NCBI GenBank assembly: GCA_001897435.1
Contig: MKSV01000010.1
Coordinates: 124,001-188,000 of the forward strand
DNA: 64,000 nucleotides
From: Acidobacteriales bacterium 59-55
Lineage (GTDB): Bacteria > Acidobacteriota > Terriglobia > Terriglobales > Acidobacteriaceae
Direction of reading: 5' to 3'
The notes under the pieces are model-generated. The model did not search any database and had not been told where the DNA came from. It saw only the letters and a program-made list of their open reading frames with translations. Positions 25,705 to 34,802 of the stretch are shown here, in pieces. Each line of letters begins with the position of its first letter. Positions within the stretch are counted from its first letter, which is position 1. A program made the position numbers and the translations under genes.

Positions 25705-28700
25705 ATGCGATTGCCAATTTCAGTCTTGCTCCGCTTCCTCTCCCTGGCCGCTATAGTGCCCCTCTCTTTTTCTTCTCTCGTCGCCGCACCGCGCTTGTCT
25801 CCTGGAGTGCTCGCACGCTCGCCGGTGTTCGATCGGGGGGTGCCGCTCACCTTCGAGGAGAACCGCGGCCAAGCGGCCGAAGACGTCCGTTTCCTCACGC
25901 ATACTCCCGCGGGCGAAATTCACTTTACCGCAGATCAGGTTTTTCTTCCGTGCTTTTCAGACAGCGGTCCGATTGCGCTTAACATCCTTCAGAGCGGTCA
26001 CGCACATCTACAGGCTGAGCAGCCTACAGGCGGCGTCGCCAACTACTACCAGGGCAAAGACCGGGCAAGATGGATCGAGGGGATTCCGCTCAACAGCCGA
26101 ATCAGATATTCCCATGTAGCACCGGGTGTGGATCTAGTGTTCCGCGGTGAAGCCGGCAGCCTTGAATATGACCTTGAAGTAGAACCTGGTGGCGATCCCA
26201 CCGCCGTAGCCCTGCAGGTAAGTCACGGTGGTTCCTTCCAACTTGAATCTGATGGTTCGGCAACGATTCAAGTAACTGGTGGAAGCCGGGGTTGCAAGAG
26301 CCTTCATCTGCTTGCACCCAGCGCCTTTCAGACCATAGATGGCCGCAAGGAGAAAGTGAGCAGCCGCTTTACGCTGGATGAAGCGGGGCACCTCGCCTTC
26401 GCGGTCCCTGAGTATAACCGGCAGCTTGCACTCACGATCGATCCCGTCGTCAGTTACACCAAAATTATCGGCGTCAACAACTCCACCGGCGTTTCCGCTC
26501 TCCAGGTCGATTCCGAGGGGGACGTTTTCATTACAGGCGCAACAAGCGCCTCCAACTATCCCGTGGTTGGCGGAGGCATAGGAAGCAACAATGGGAGCCA
26601 GCAGGTCTACCTTACCAAACTCGACCCGACCGGCACCCAGGTTCTTTACTCCACGTACCTTCCGGCTCCTGGGTTTAACTCTGCTACCGCGCTCGCGCTC
26701 GATGCTTCCGGCAATGCCTACGTTGCTGGAATCGCCGGAAGCTCCGGATTTCCCACCACCTCATCCAACCTTGGTACTTGCGACATGTTCTGTAATGCCG
26801 GGTTCGTTGCCAAGTTCGACACCAACGGCGCTATGATCTACTCCACGCTACTTGGCTCCGGACAGCAGTTGCCCAAGGGAATCACGGTGGACAACGTTGG
26901 TAATGCGTACCTTGCCGGTTTGTCCACCGACGGTGGTCTGCAGACTGTCAATTCGTTTCAGCCCACCTTCAACAGCATGGTCTGCACCAGTTGCGGAGCG
27001 GCTTTTTTTGCCAAGTTGAATCCTACAGGGACGGCCTGGATCTTCTCGAGTTACTTTTACAGCCCCGGCCGGATCAATGCAGTAACCTATGCTACCTCTA
27101 TCGCGCGCGATGCAGAGGGAAACATCTACTTCGCAGGAAGCGGAGACAGCGTTCCGCTCAAAGGTTCTCTTCAATATGCTACCGGAGGCTCTTTTGCGGC
27201 CGAGTTCGCTCCCGATGGAAAGACGCTCATCTTCAGTACCCTTCTTGGAGGCAACACCATTGAACCGGATTCCATCTCGGCACTCCAGGTCGGCTCGGAC
27301 GGCACCATCTATATCGCTGGCTCTCAAAGCGCGCAGGACTTCCCGTATACGGTTAATGCCTATCGCCACCCGATTTACGCTATCGGCTATGCCCAGAGCA
27401 AGCAGTACATCTTTGCAGCGGCCATTAATCCCGCTCACAGCGGCTATTCCTGGTCTACTTATCTTGGCCAGGGATCTGTTTCCTCAACGGCAATGGATTC
27501 CGCTGGCAATTTCTATGTCGCGGGAAGCTTCTCGATCGGCTCCGTCTTATTCAAGAATGCTCTTGCGGCCGATACTACCAGCGGGGCTTATATCCTTGAA
27601 TTGGATCCGACTGGCGCTCTCGTCATGGGTACGGGCTTTGGCGGCAAGAATGTTAGTCAGATCCCCTCAGGCATGGCGGTTGATTCTGCAGGCAACATCT
27701 TTATCGCCGGGACACCAAGCGGTATTGGCTCGAATGGCATGCTGGACCCCATCAACATTGGGACCGGGACCTCATATACCGATCAATCCAAGCTCGGTTA
27801 CGGCACCTTCGTGGCGAAGATCGCACCTGCCAACGAGCCGCAAATCAGTCTGAGTTATCAGGGGCCGGTTTTGGCCCTGCGCAACGCTGGTTCAGCAGAT
27901 CTTCATATAGGCAGTATTCAGCCTGGCAGCACAATCGCTTCAATGGGCAATACTTGCGGATCGATCCTGGCTGCGGGCACGTCATGCTTTCTTACCCCAC
28001 TCAGCACGGTTCCCACTGGCGCTCTCACCATCAACAGCGACGCGCAGCCCGCTTCACAAACGTTCACTCCAGTCGGGCTCGCCAGTTCGACAGGTGCCAT
28101 TGTGCTTGTCGATGGCAGCCGTCTAAACTTCCCGCCACAGCAGAACGGCACGACCAGCGCGGCTCTTCCGCTTGTCATCTCAAACGTAGGCTCCGCCAGC
28201 ACTACCCTCACTTCCATCCTCACCTTCGGCTTCTTCACTCAGACAAATAACTGCCCTGGTACTCTAGCCCCCCAAACCTCTTGTACCGCTATGGTGACTG
28301 TCAGTCCCACGACTTATGGCGGTGACTCTTCGGATATCGGTGTCGTCTACGGCAGCGGCGCCCGAGCAGACATCTACGCTTCCTTTAGCCAGAACCCTTC
28401 CGAAGGCCCATTACTGCTTTCGAGTGACGGTTATGGACTGGCTTATGGAAATGTATTGCTCGGCGTCACCTCCCTGGTTCGCACCGTCACGGTTACCAAC
28501 AGCGGCACATCTGCTGTTACGGTCGATCCTCCTGGTCTCTCCGGCACCGGCGCTTCCAACTTCGCCGTTTCGGCGAACACATGCTCCGATATCCAGCTTC
28601 AACCCAAGGCAAGCTGTATCATCGGCCTGACGTTTCAGCCAACGGCGGTTGGCCGCGTTGCCGTCCCGCTGCTCATCACTGGCGGAGGCTCATCTCAAAC

Positions 28701-30180
28701 CATCTACCTGGTCGGCACTGGCATCACCTCACCCACCCTGTCCGTAACCCCAGCTTCGGCAGACTTAGGCAACGTGGTTCTTGGAGCCACAGCCACGCAG
28801 GTATTTCAGGTCTTGAACAACAGTTCCGGCGCGCTCACCCTTACCAGCATCAATGCAGGTCTCGCCGATGGCAGTGTTCAGACTGACTTCAGCCAACAGA
28901 ACACCTGCCCTCTGTCCCTTGCATCCCAGGCCACCTGCACTATCACTGTTACCTTTGCTCCCTCCACCATAGGTCAGCGTAAAGGGATGGTATCCCTGCT
29001 CGTCAACGATGGTGTTCTTAATCAGACCATCGCGATTGTCGGCACCGGGCTTCCTGTTCTTGCCGCAACCCCGTCCGCACTCAATTTCGGTCCCATACCG
29101 GTGAACGATTCCAGCCTGCAGTCTGTCACGCTGTTGAACCAGTCCTCTTCTACTCAAACCTTCACGCTGGCCGTTACCGATCCCTTCATCATTAACTCCA
29201 CCACCTGCGGCTCTTCGCTCGCGGCTGGTGAGCAGTGCGTCGTCTCCGTCGCCTTTCAGCCAACCTCGGCCGGCCTTCAGACCTCCGCCCTGATAGCAAA
29301 TTTTGCCGGCAGCTCGCCGCCGGTAGCCATTAATCTGACCGGCACCGGAGGAGTGCCCACTGCAACGCTCTCCACCAACTCTCTGGTATTCGCCAAAACG
29401 GTCGAGGGTGTCGCGTCAGCCGCTCAAACCATCACCCTGACTAACTCCGGCGACGCCCCCCTGTCTTCGCTCGTCCTTACCCTGTCCGGAGCAAACGCAG
29501 CAGATTTCACATTGACAAGCACCTGCGGTTCCAGCGTGGCGATGGGGCAGACCTGCTCTATTGCCGTCGTCTTTAAACCGTCACTGCCTGCTTCCGAGAG
29601 CGCGACACTCAACCTTGCCAGTAACGCTTCGGCCTCACCCGCGTCCGTCGCACTCTCAGGAACGGGTGCTGCTCCCGACTTCGTCGTTACCGCTTCTTCC
29701 ACCGCGGCCACGGTCAGTGCCGGTGCATCCGCCACCTACAATCTCACAATCCACGCAGACCCGGGCCTTACCGGAGTCTCCACCCTTAGCTGCTCCGGCC
29801 TGCCTACTTATGCTGCCTGCATTTTCTCCCCTGCCAGCATCTCTCTTACAGGCAATGGAACTTCGGTGCTCACGATCACGACCTCGCAGCCGCAAACCGC
29901 TGCATCCACTATTTCCACAATCGTTCGATTTGGAGGAGTCTCGATGGCCGCGCTTTTTCTCTTGCCCTTCGTGCGCCGCCGCTCCTGCCGTTTGTTGATC
30001 GGATTGCTTTTTGTTTCCACCCTCGTGGGCGTTGGAGGATGCGGTTCCTCGCCAGGCTCGGGAACGCAAAACCCTGCATCCGGCACAAACTTTACCCCGA
30101 AAGGAACTTATACCATTACTGTCAACGGAACCTCCGGCGCACTTTCTCATCCCCTAACGCTCACGCTCACGGTCCAATGA
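25705..30180 (+). CDS. Second giant SBBP/choice-of-anchor D surface protein
   Basis: A 1491-residue exported protein, paralogous in architecture to its upstream neighbour, which ends 83 nt before. The ATG at 25705 puts RLPISVLLRFLSLAAIVPLS at the N-terminus as signal peptide; an upstream in-frame TTG at 25648 would add 19 unlikely residues. The N-terminal domain starts PLTFEENRGQAAEDVRFLTH. SBBP blades follow (LDASGNAYVAGIAGSSGFPT, IYFAGSG) and then at least five ASH-type units with the pattern FGxxxxGxxSxxQTVTLxNxG...CxxxLxxGxSCxIxVxFxP. The C-terminus again has a helix ending FVRRR, a second helix ending VGVGGCGSS and a tail TYTITVNGTSGALSHPLTLT. Probably cell-surface; the ligand is unknown. 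Confidence 0.8.
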   Translation: MRLPISVLLRFLSLAAIVPLSFSSLVAAPRLSPGVLARSPVFDRGVPLTFEENRGQAAEDVRFLTHTPAGEIHFTADQVFLPCFSDSGPIALNILQSGHAHLQAEQPTGGVANYYQGKDRARWIEGIPLNSRIRYSHVAPGVDLVFRGEAGSLEYDLEVEPGGDPTAVALQVSHGGSFQLESDGSATIQVTGGSRGCKSLHLLAPSAFQTIDGRKEKVSSRFTLDEAGHLAFAVPEYNRQLALTIDPVVSYTKIIGVNNSTGVSALQVDSEGDVFITGATSASNYPVVGGGIGSNNGSQQVYLTKLDPTGTQVLYSTYLPAPGFNSATALALDASGNAYVAGIAGSSGFPTTSSNLGTCDMFCNAGFVAKFDTNGAMIYSTLLGSGQQLPKGITVDNVGNAYLAGLSTDGGLQTVNSFQPTFNSMVCTSCGAAFFAKLNPTGTAWIFSSYFYSPGRINAVTYATSIARDAEGNIYFAGSGDSVPLKGSLQYATGGSFAAEFAPDGKTLIFSTLLGGNTIEPDSISALQVGSDGTIYIAGSQSAQDFPYTVNAYRHPIYAIGYAQSKQYIFAAAINPAHSGYSWSTYLGQGSVSSTAMDSAGNFYVAGSFSIGSVLFKNALAADTTSGAYILELDPTGALVMGTGFGGKNVSQIPSGMAVDSAGNIFIAGTPSGIGSNGMLDPINIGTGTSYTDQSKLGYGTFVAKIAPANEPQISLSYQGPVLALRNAGSADLHIGSIQPGSTIASMGNTCGSILAAGTSCFLTPLSTVPTGALTINSDAQPASQTFTPVGLASSTGAIVLVDGSRLNFPPQQNGTTSAALPLVISNVGSASTTLTSILTFGFFTQTNNCPGTLAPQTSCTAMVTVSPTTYGGDSSDIGVVYGSGARADIYASFSQNPSEGPLLLSSDGYGLAYGNVLLGVTSLVRTVTVTNSGTSAVTVDPPGLSGTGASNFAVSANTCSDIQLQPKASCIIGLTFQPTAVGRVAVPLLITGGGSSQTIYLVGTGITSPTLSVTPASADLGNVVLGATATQVFQVLNNSSGALTLTSINAGLADGSVQTDFSQQNTCPLSLASQATCTITVTFAPSTIGQRKGMVSLLVNDGVLNQTIAIVGTGLPVLAATPSALNFGPIPVNDSSLQSVTLLNQSSSTQTFTLAVTDPFIINSTTCGSSLAAGEQCVVSVAFQPTSAGLQTSALIANFAGSSPPVAINLTGTGGVPTATLSTNSLVFAKTVEGVASAAQTITLTNSGDAPLSSLVLTLSGANAADFTLTSTCGSSVAMGQTCSIAVVFKPSLPASESATLNLASNASASPASVALSGTGAAPDFVVTASSTAATVSAGASATYNLTIHADPGLTGVSTLSCSGLPTYAACIFSPASISLTGNGTSVLTITTSQPQTAASTISTIVRFGGVSMAALFLLPFVRRRSCRLLIGLLFVSTLVGVGGCGSSPGSGTQNPASGTNFTPKGTYTITVNGTSGALSHPLTLTLTVQ

Positions 30181-30485
30181 GGACGCGGATAACGAGCGGT
30201 GGGCAACTGGTAGGCTCTTCGGCCGACGGCACATATAAGACCAGCGTTCGGCACTGGAGAAATTTTCGTCTCTTCAGCAAATCTCTGCAGAAACAGATTC
30301 ATTCTTTAAAGAAAGAGGCTGGCGCACTGGGAGCGCCGCAGCATCAGTATGGAGATGTCCCAGCTTCTACCCTGTTAAGAGTAGTTATCCAGGACACACC
30401 ATTCGGGAACTAGCTCACGACCGAGTGGAGTACCAGTTTTGTTCGTGCATAGTCCTCCCCGGTAGGATGGAGGTAGAGGACATTC
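30181..30485 (+). other. 305-nt gap before the metallo-hydrolase
   Basis: No gene or terminator stands out. The last 30 nt contain the purine-rich ribosome-binding region GGAGGTAGAGG for the next gene. Confidence 0.4.
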
Positions 30486-31364
30486 ATGCACGATCTTGAT
30501 CTGGTGCGCGCGCGGACTACTCTCGGCGACTTCGAACTGACGGTCTGCACCGATGGGCCCTTCAAGCTGGATGGCGGAGCCATGTTCGGCGTGGTGCCGA
30601 AGACGCTGTGGGAGAAGCGCACCCTTGCCGATGACGAGAACCGCATCCTGCTGGGACTCAATACAGTGATCGTGCGCACCGGAAAACATACGGTGCTGAT
30701 CGAGACCGGCGTGGGCAATAAGCAGCCGGCGAAGCTGCGCCGGATCTTCGACAATCATGAGCTGCTGCCACGGTCGCTGGCCGCGGCGGGCATCGCGGTG
30801 GACGAGGTGGACATCGTCATCAACAGCCATCTTCACTTCGACCACTGCGGCTGGAATACGACGCTACACCCGGATGGCTCGGTGACGCCGACGTTCCCCA
30901 ATGCGCGCTACTTCGCGCATCGCGGCGAGGTGGAGCACGGGCATCTGCAACTGGAGCGGGACCGGAGCAGCTATCAATCGCCGAACTACGATCCGCTGAT
31001 CGAGTCGGGGCAGATGACGCTGCTGGACGACGAGGGAATCCGGTCGAATCCGGAGATCTGTCCGGGGGTGAGCGTGGAGGTCTTTCCCGGGCACACGGCG
31101 CACCTGATGGGCGTTCATATCGAGTCGGGCGGCGAGCACGCCTGCTATATCTCGGACCTCATCCCTACCGCCGATCATCTCGATATCACCTGGGCGATGG
31201 GCTACGATCTCGATCCGCTGGAGACGATTGCGGGACGGAAGCGGTTCTATCAACGGGCAATTCCGGAGAAGTGGCTGGTGCTGTTTACCCATGACCACCG
31301 CACGCCGATGGCGCGCATCGGGCTGAACGAGAAACAGAAGCCGGTGGTGATCGCGACGGACTGA
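30486..31364 (+). CDS. Metallo-beta-lactamase-fold hydrolase
   Basis: A 292-residue cytoplasmic protein with the MBL-fold metal signature. SHLHFDHCGW (about residues 114-123) is the HxHxDH motif. FAHRGEVEHG, FPGHTAHLMGVH and the C-terminal LFTHDHRTP supply further metal ligands and family landmarks. The closest known architectures are lactonase/AHL-hydrolase-like or generic MBL hydrolases; quenching activity cannot be claimed from sequence. There is no signal peptide. GAGG lies shortly before the ATG. It converges on the fucosidase gene with a 36-nt gap. Confidence 0.85.
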   Translation: MHDLDLVRARTTLGDFELTVCTDGPFKLDGGAMFGVVPKTLWEKRTLADDENRILLGLNTVIVRTGKHTVLIETGVGNKQPAKLRRIFDNHELLPRSLAAAGIAVDEVDIVINSHLHFDHCGWNTTLHPDGSVTPTFPNARYFAHRGEVEHGHLQLERDRSSYQSPNYDPLIESGQMTLLDDEGIRSNPEICPGVSVEVFPGHTAHLMGVHIESGGEHACYISDLIPTADHLDITWAMGYDLDPLETIAGRKRFYQRAIPEKWLVLFTHDHRTPMARIGLNEKQKPVVIATD

Positions 31365-31400
31365 CCTGTAACGTTCCGCGATAATGCCGCGACTACACAC

Positions 31401-33203
31401 CTAGCTCAACGATACTTTGAACGATACCGCAAAGTCCGTGGTTGGCTGGGAGTTCCGCGGCATCTCTATGTGCAGGCCGTCCGCAGACTGCTTCCACTGA
31501 ACGCGTTCCTCCGTGCCGAGCATCTGGACATTGAGAATCTTGCCCGGGTTGGTGGCAGCCGACGTTCCCAGCGCCTTCACGACGCATGTGCGCTCCGGCA
31601 GACCGAGAACGATGGCATAGATGACGGAGTTCGTCTTGTTGCGCGTGAAGCGGATGTCCTGCACGTCCAGCTTCTTGATGCTCTCGCCCTGGAAGGAACC
31701 GCTTTTGATCATGTTCGGCCCTTCGCCGAAGAGCTTCCATGGCCTGGTGGAGTAGATCGCCTCGCCGTTGCTTTCCATCCACGCGGTGATCTTGTCCAGT
31801 ACGGCAATCTCCTTGGTGTCGATGGTGCCGTCCGGCTTGCCGGGAATGTTCAGGATGAACGTTCCATTCTTGCTGACCGTATCGATCATCCAGTGAATCG
31901 CGTCGCGGGGGTGCAGATAGCCCCCATATTCTCCCGCCTGATCGAAGAGCGCTCGGTTGTAGTGCCAATCACCGATGCAGGTCTCCGATTGCCAGGGATA
32001 CTGCATGATTGCGCTCGTCAGTCCGCGTTCGACATCTGAAACAACAGCCTTTTCGAGATGCGTCGGAACCTGCTTGACGTTGGCCACCGCCTCCATCCTG
32101 CCTCCGTGAGTGCGAAGACCGTTGTTGTAAAAATAGGCCGCGATATTCATGCCTCCCCAGCCCAGCGGGAACAGGGAGTTATCGAAGTAGAGCAGATCGG
32201 GATTGTGCTGATCGATCAGATCGACCGTGCGGTCGTAGAAGTCCTTCACATAGGAGACGTCAGGCAGCGCGTTGAAAGGGTGCTTCACCCCATAGAGCTG
32301 CTGAGGATCGAGTCCTTCCCACCACTGGCCTTTGCCATCGGCTAGGGTCAGTCTGCCATCGTAGGGAACACCGGCCAAAGGCCCGGTGGCGTCGGCCCCG
32401 TGCGACGTCTGGAACCACCACCAGTTCCGAGCCTGGTGCACCGTCACGCCAAAGCGAAGTCCCTGGCTGCGCGCGGCCTCGGCCCATGTTCCGATGACAT
32501 CGCGATGCGGGCCGATGCGCGCGGAATTCCAGTCGTGATGCTTCGAGTCCCACGTATCGAAGCCGTCGTGATGGTTTGCAAGGGCCAGAAACAGTTTTGC
32601 GCCGGCCTTCTTGTATCGAGCGATCAACTCCTCCGGCTCCCAGTTCAGCAGAGTCCACTGCGGGCACAGATCCTTATAGCCGAAGCTCGATGGAGGGCCA
32701 TAGTGGGCTTCCTGGAACTTGTTCTGCTTGGAACCCTGCATGTACATGTTGCGGGCATACCAGTCTCCGTCTTCCGGAACGCACTGCGGACTCCAATGCG
32801 CCCAGATGCCGAACTTGGCGTCTTGATACCACTCCGGAGCCTCGTATTCCAGCAAGGAATCCCAGGTGGGCTTGTAAGGGCCGCTTCCGGCCAGATTCGG
32901 AATCGGCGAATCCATGGGAACGCCATCCCACGAACCGCCGGCAACCGGGAGCTTGGGAGCATCGCCCCACGCAGTCGGCTTCCAACTTGCGTTGTCGAGC
33001 TTCTCCTTAATAATCTTTTCCGCGACCAGCGCGTAATACACTCGCTGCGACTCCGGCATGGCGCAGAAGCGCGCATAGTCTACCGTCAGAGTATCGAAGC
33101 CAGGAGCCGCCGATCCCGCGATCTGACTGGCGCGCCCTACGGATGGCACTGCTGCCGCGGTCACAGCGGCAGCCATCAATTTGCAAAAGTCTCTGCGTTC
33201 CAA
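31401..33203 (-). CDS. GH29 alpha-L-fucosidase with Tat signal
   Basis: A 600-residue glycoside hydrolase that removes alpha-linked L-fucose from glycans. The N-terminus ERRDFCKLMAAAVTAAAV is a twin-arginine-type export signal. The family core is obvious: WYQDAKFGIWAHWSPQCVPE, AGAKLFLALANHHDGFDTWD, GTWAEAARSQGLRFGVTVHQ and DLLYFDNSLFPLGW, where the Asp fits the catalytic nucleophile. The acid/base residue is poorly conserved in GH29 and was not assigned. About 100 residues precede the catalytic domain. The next genes upstream are an aldo/keto reductase and a LacI regulator, which fits fucoside use. A LacI-type half-palindrome lies about 170 nt upstream of the start. Confidence 0.92.
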   Translation of the reverse strand: MERRDFCKLMAAAVTAAAVPSVGRASQIAGSAAPGFDTLTVDYARFCAMPESQRVYYALVAEKIIKEKLDNASWKPTAWGDAPKLPVAGGSWDGVPMDSPIPNLAGSGPYKPTWDSLLEYEAPEWYQDAKFGIWAHWSPQCVPEDGDWYARNMYMQGSKQNKFQEAHYGPPSSFGYKDLCPQWTLLNWEPEELIARYKKAGAKLFLALANHHDGFDTWDSKHHDWNSARIGPHRDVIGTWAEAARSQGLRFGVTVHQARNWWWFQTSHGADATGPLAGVPYDGRLTLADGKGQWWEGLDPQQLYGVKHPFNALPDVSYVKDFYDRTVDLIDQHNPDLLYFDNSLFPLGWGGMNIAAYFYNNGLRTHGGRMEAVANVKQVPTHLEKAVVSDVERGLTSAIMQYPWQSETCIGDWHYNRALFDQAGEYGGYLHPRDAIHWMIDTVSKNGTFILNIPGKPDGTIDTKEIAVLDKITAWMESNGEAIYSTRPWKLFGEGPNMIKSGSFQGESIKKLDVQDIRFTRNKTNSVIYAIVLGLPERTCVVKALGTSAATNPGKILNVQMLGTEERVQWKQSADGLHIEMPRNSQPTTDFAVSFKVSLS

Positions 33204-33555
33204 GGATTCAACCCCTCAATTTGAATTTGTGAGTCTCATTCCACTCTTGATGGCACAGGACGAAAGGACGCATCCACTCTGTCCTGCGGTCATCGGTCCA
33301 GTGGTCTTCGCTCCATCGGCAGCGACTGTTACCGGAACGAGCCGACTATAGTATGCTGGCGAGATTAAAGTCAATCGATAAAGTTAACGTATATGCAGAC
33401 GAAACACGAGGGATCGGTCCAATTTTTGACGGGAGATGTACTTAGGTCTTAAATTGAATCCGCGTTACCCCTTGTCGCGGTGGACCTGCGGCTCAGATCG
33501 CTACGGCAGAGGCCAACGGGTAGCAACGCCTCTCTCGATTTCCTCTCACTCATCA
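33204..33555 (-). other. 352-nt promoter region of the fucosidase
   Basis: No gene is seen. The AT-rich centre (33350-33400) carries CAATCGATAA and GTTAACGTAT, resembling LacI-family operator sequences. The rest appears unremarkable. It separates the fucosidase start from the aldo/keto reductase stop on the same strand. Confidence 0.45.
33372..33392. promoter_or_regulatory. Possible LacI-family operator upstream of the fucosidase
   Basis: CAATCGATAA (33372-33381) differs at two positions from TTATCGATAA. It is followed at once by GTTAACGTAT. The central CG within an AT palindrome is typical of LacI-family operators, and the pattern is like the repeated TTAACGATAA upstream of the TonB receptor. 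Confidence 0.35.
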
Positions 33556-34572
33556 TCAGCGACTTGGTGGCTCGCCTGTCTCCTCCCGCACCGGGTCGCT
33601 ATTTTCCCGCCGGCCAGAGGGCCAGACATAGTTGAAGACCGGGGCAAGGATGGCTCGGACCTGCTGCACCATCTCCGGGTCCGCCGGCGCCGACAGGACA
33701 TGAAGATTACGGCGAACCTGATCCGGAGTCGACATGCCCACCAGGGTGCTGGCAACCAACGGGTAATCGAAGCAGAAACGCAGCGCAAGTTCCGCTAGAT
33801 CAAAGCCCCGGCTGCGGCAGAACTCTGCCGCCAGACTTCCCGCTTCCCGGACTTTCGCGGGAGCCGGATGCCAGGAAGGAGCGCCTCCTTCTGTAAGAAC
33901 ACCCATATGCAGCCCGGATGCATTGATGACGCCGATGCCATGCTTTTTGGCAACGGGCATCAGGACGGCGTCCATATCGTCAACCAGCAGGTTATACCGG
34001 CAATAACTGATGATGCTGTCCAGCGGAACGGCCTCGGCAATCCGGACAAGCGTTCCGAGAGGATAGCCGGTAATCCCGATGTACCTCGCTTTCCCCTGTT
34101 GCTGAAGCCGTCGCATTTCTGGGATCGTCTCGTGAATGATTTGCTCCACATCGCCAAACTCCACGTCGTGTGCCTGGAGAAGATCGACGTAGTCTGTGCG
34201 AAGACGCCGCAGCGATTCATCCACACTTTGACGGATGCGCTCCGCAGAGAAGTCAAACGATGCCTCACCATAACGGCCACACTTAGTGGAGAGGATGACC
34301 CCTTTTCGCCTTCCCTCGATGGCTCTTCCCAGACGCTCCTCAGCCAAAGTCAAACCGTAGTAGGGAGAGACATCGAAGTAGTTGATGCCCTGGTCGATGG
34401 CAAGATGGACCGCCCTCATCCCTTCCGCAGGATCGATCGCTCCGAAGACATCTCCGAGGGGTGAGGCGCCGAATCCCATTATCGAAACGACGAGCTGTGT
34501 TCTGCCCAGGGTTCGATACTGCATCGAACCGATCGTATTCTCTGAGTTTCCCCCGGATATGGATTGACTCAC
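33556..34572 (-). CDS. Aldo/keto reductase (L-galactose/L-fucose dehydrogenase-like)
   Basis: A 338-residue NAD(P)-dependent oxidoreductase of the AKR superfamily. YRTLGRTQLVVSIMGFGASPLG is the AKR N-terminus. The catalytic tetrad is visible as Asp and Tyr in NYFDVSPYYG, Lys in LSTKCGRYGE and His in LLQAHDVEF. The C-terminal half has ASTLVGMSTPDQVRRNL, the cofactor-site helix. The sequence style is close to L-galactose dehydrogenase and L-fuco-pyranose dehydrogenase enzymes, and the neighbouring fucosidase makes L-fucose or a related sugar a likely substrate. That is inference from context. It is divergent from the LacI regulator. Confidence 0.85.
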   Translation of the reverse strand: MSQSISGGNSENTIGSMQYRTLGRTQLVVSIMGFGASPLGDVFGAIDPAEGMRAVHLAIDQGINYFDVSPYYGLTLAEERLGRAIEGRRKGVILSTKCGRYGEASFDFSAERIRQSVDESLRRLRTDYVDLLQAHDVEFGDVEQIIHETIPEMRRLQQQGKARYIGITGYPLGTLVRIAEAVPLDSIISYCRYNLLVDDMDAVLMPVAKKHGIGVINASGLHMGVLTEGGAPSWHPAPAKVREAGSLAAEFCRSRGFDLAELALRFCFDYPLVASTLVGMSTPDQVRRNLHVLSAPADPEMVQQVRAILAPVFNYVWPSGRRENSDPVREETGEPPSR

Positions 34573-34645
34573 TGTTCCTCCTGTTGCGATCTTCGAAGCG
34601 GTGGCCGCCAGGCCGTCCCGAGTATAAAACAGAACACGCTTTCAG

Positions 34646-34655
34646 AAAACGATAC
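34646..34655. promoter_or_regulatory. Possible LacI-family operator between reductase and regulator
   Basis: AAAACGATAC matches seven of ten positions of TTAACGATAA, the repeat seen upstream of the TonB receptor. It lies in the 230-nt divergent region, 74 nt upstream of the reductase ATG. The weak match makes this tentative. Confidence 0.2.
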
Positions 34656-34802
34656 AGTAAACCATAATTCACTCTCATTAAAATCCACGGAGACGGGATA
34701 TCCAACAGCTTCAGAAGAAGATACTGGCCGAGGGCCTCGCCTGTCTTCTCTCCCACCCGGGCTATTCCCATCGACCTGCTTCCGACTGTATAGTCAACAA
34801 TC

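Noticed and set aside
27000..30100. Repeated similar coding units as possible mobile element repeats
   Set aside because: They are protein-level ASH-domain repeats with diverged DNA; there is no transposase, terminal repeat or target duplication.
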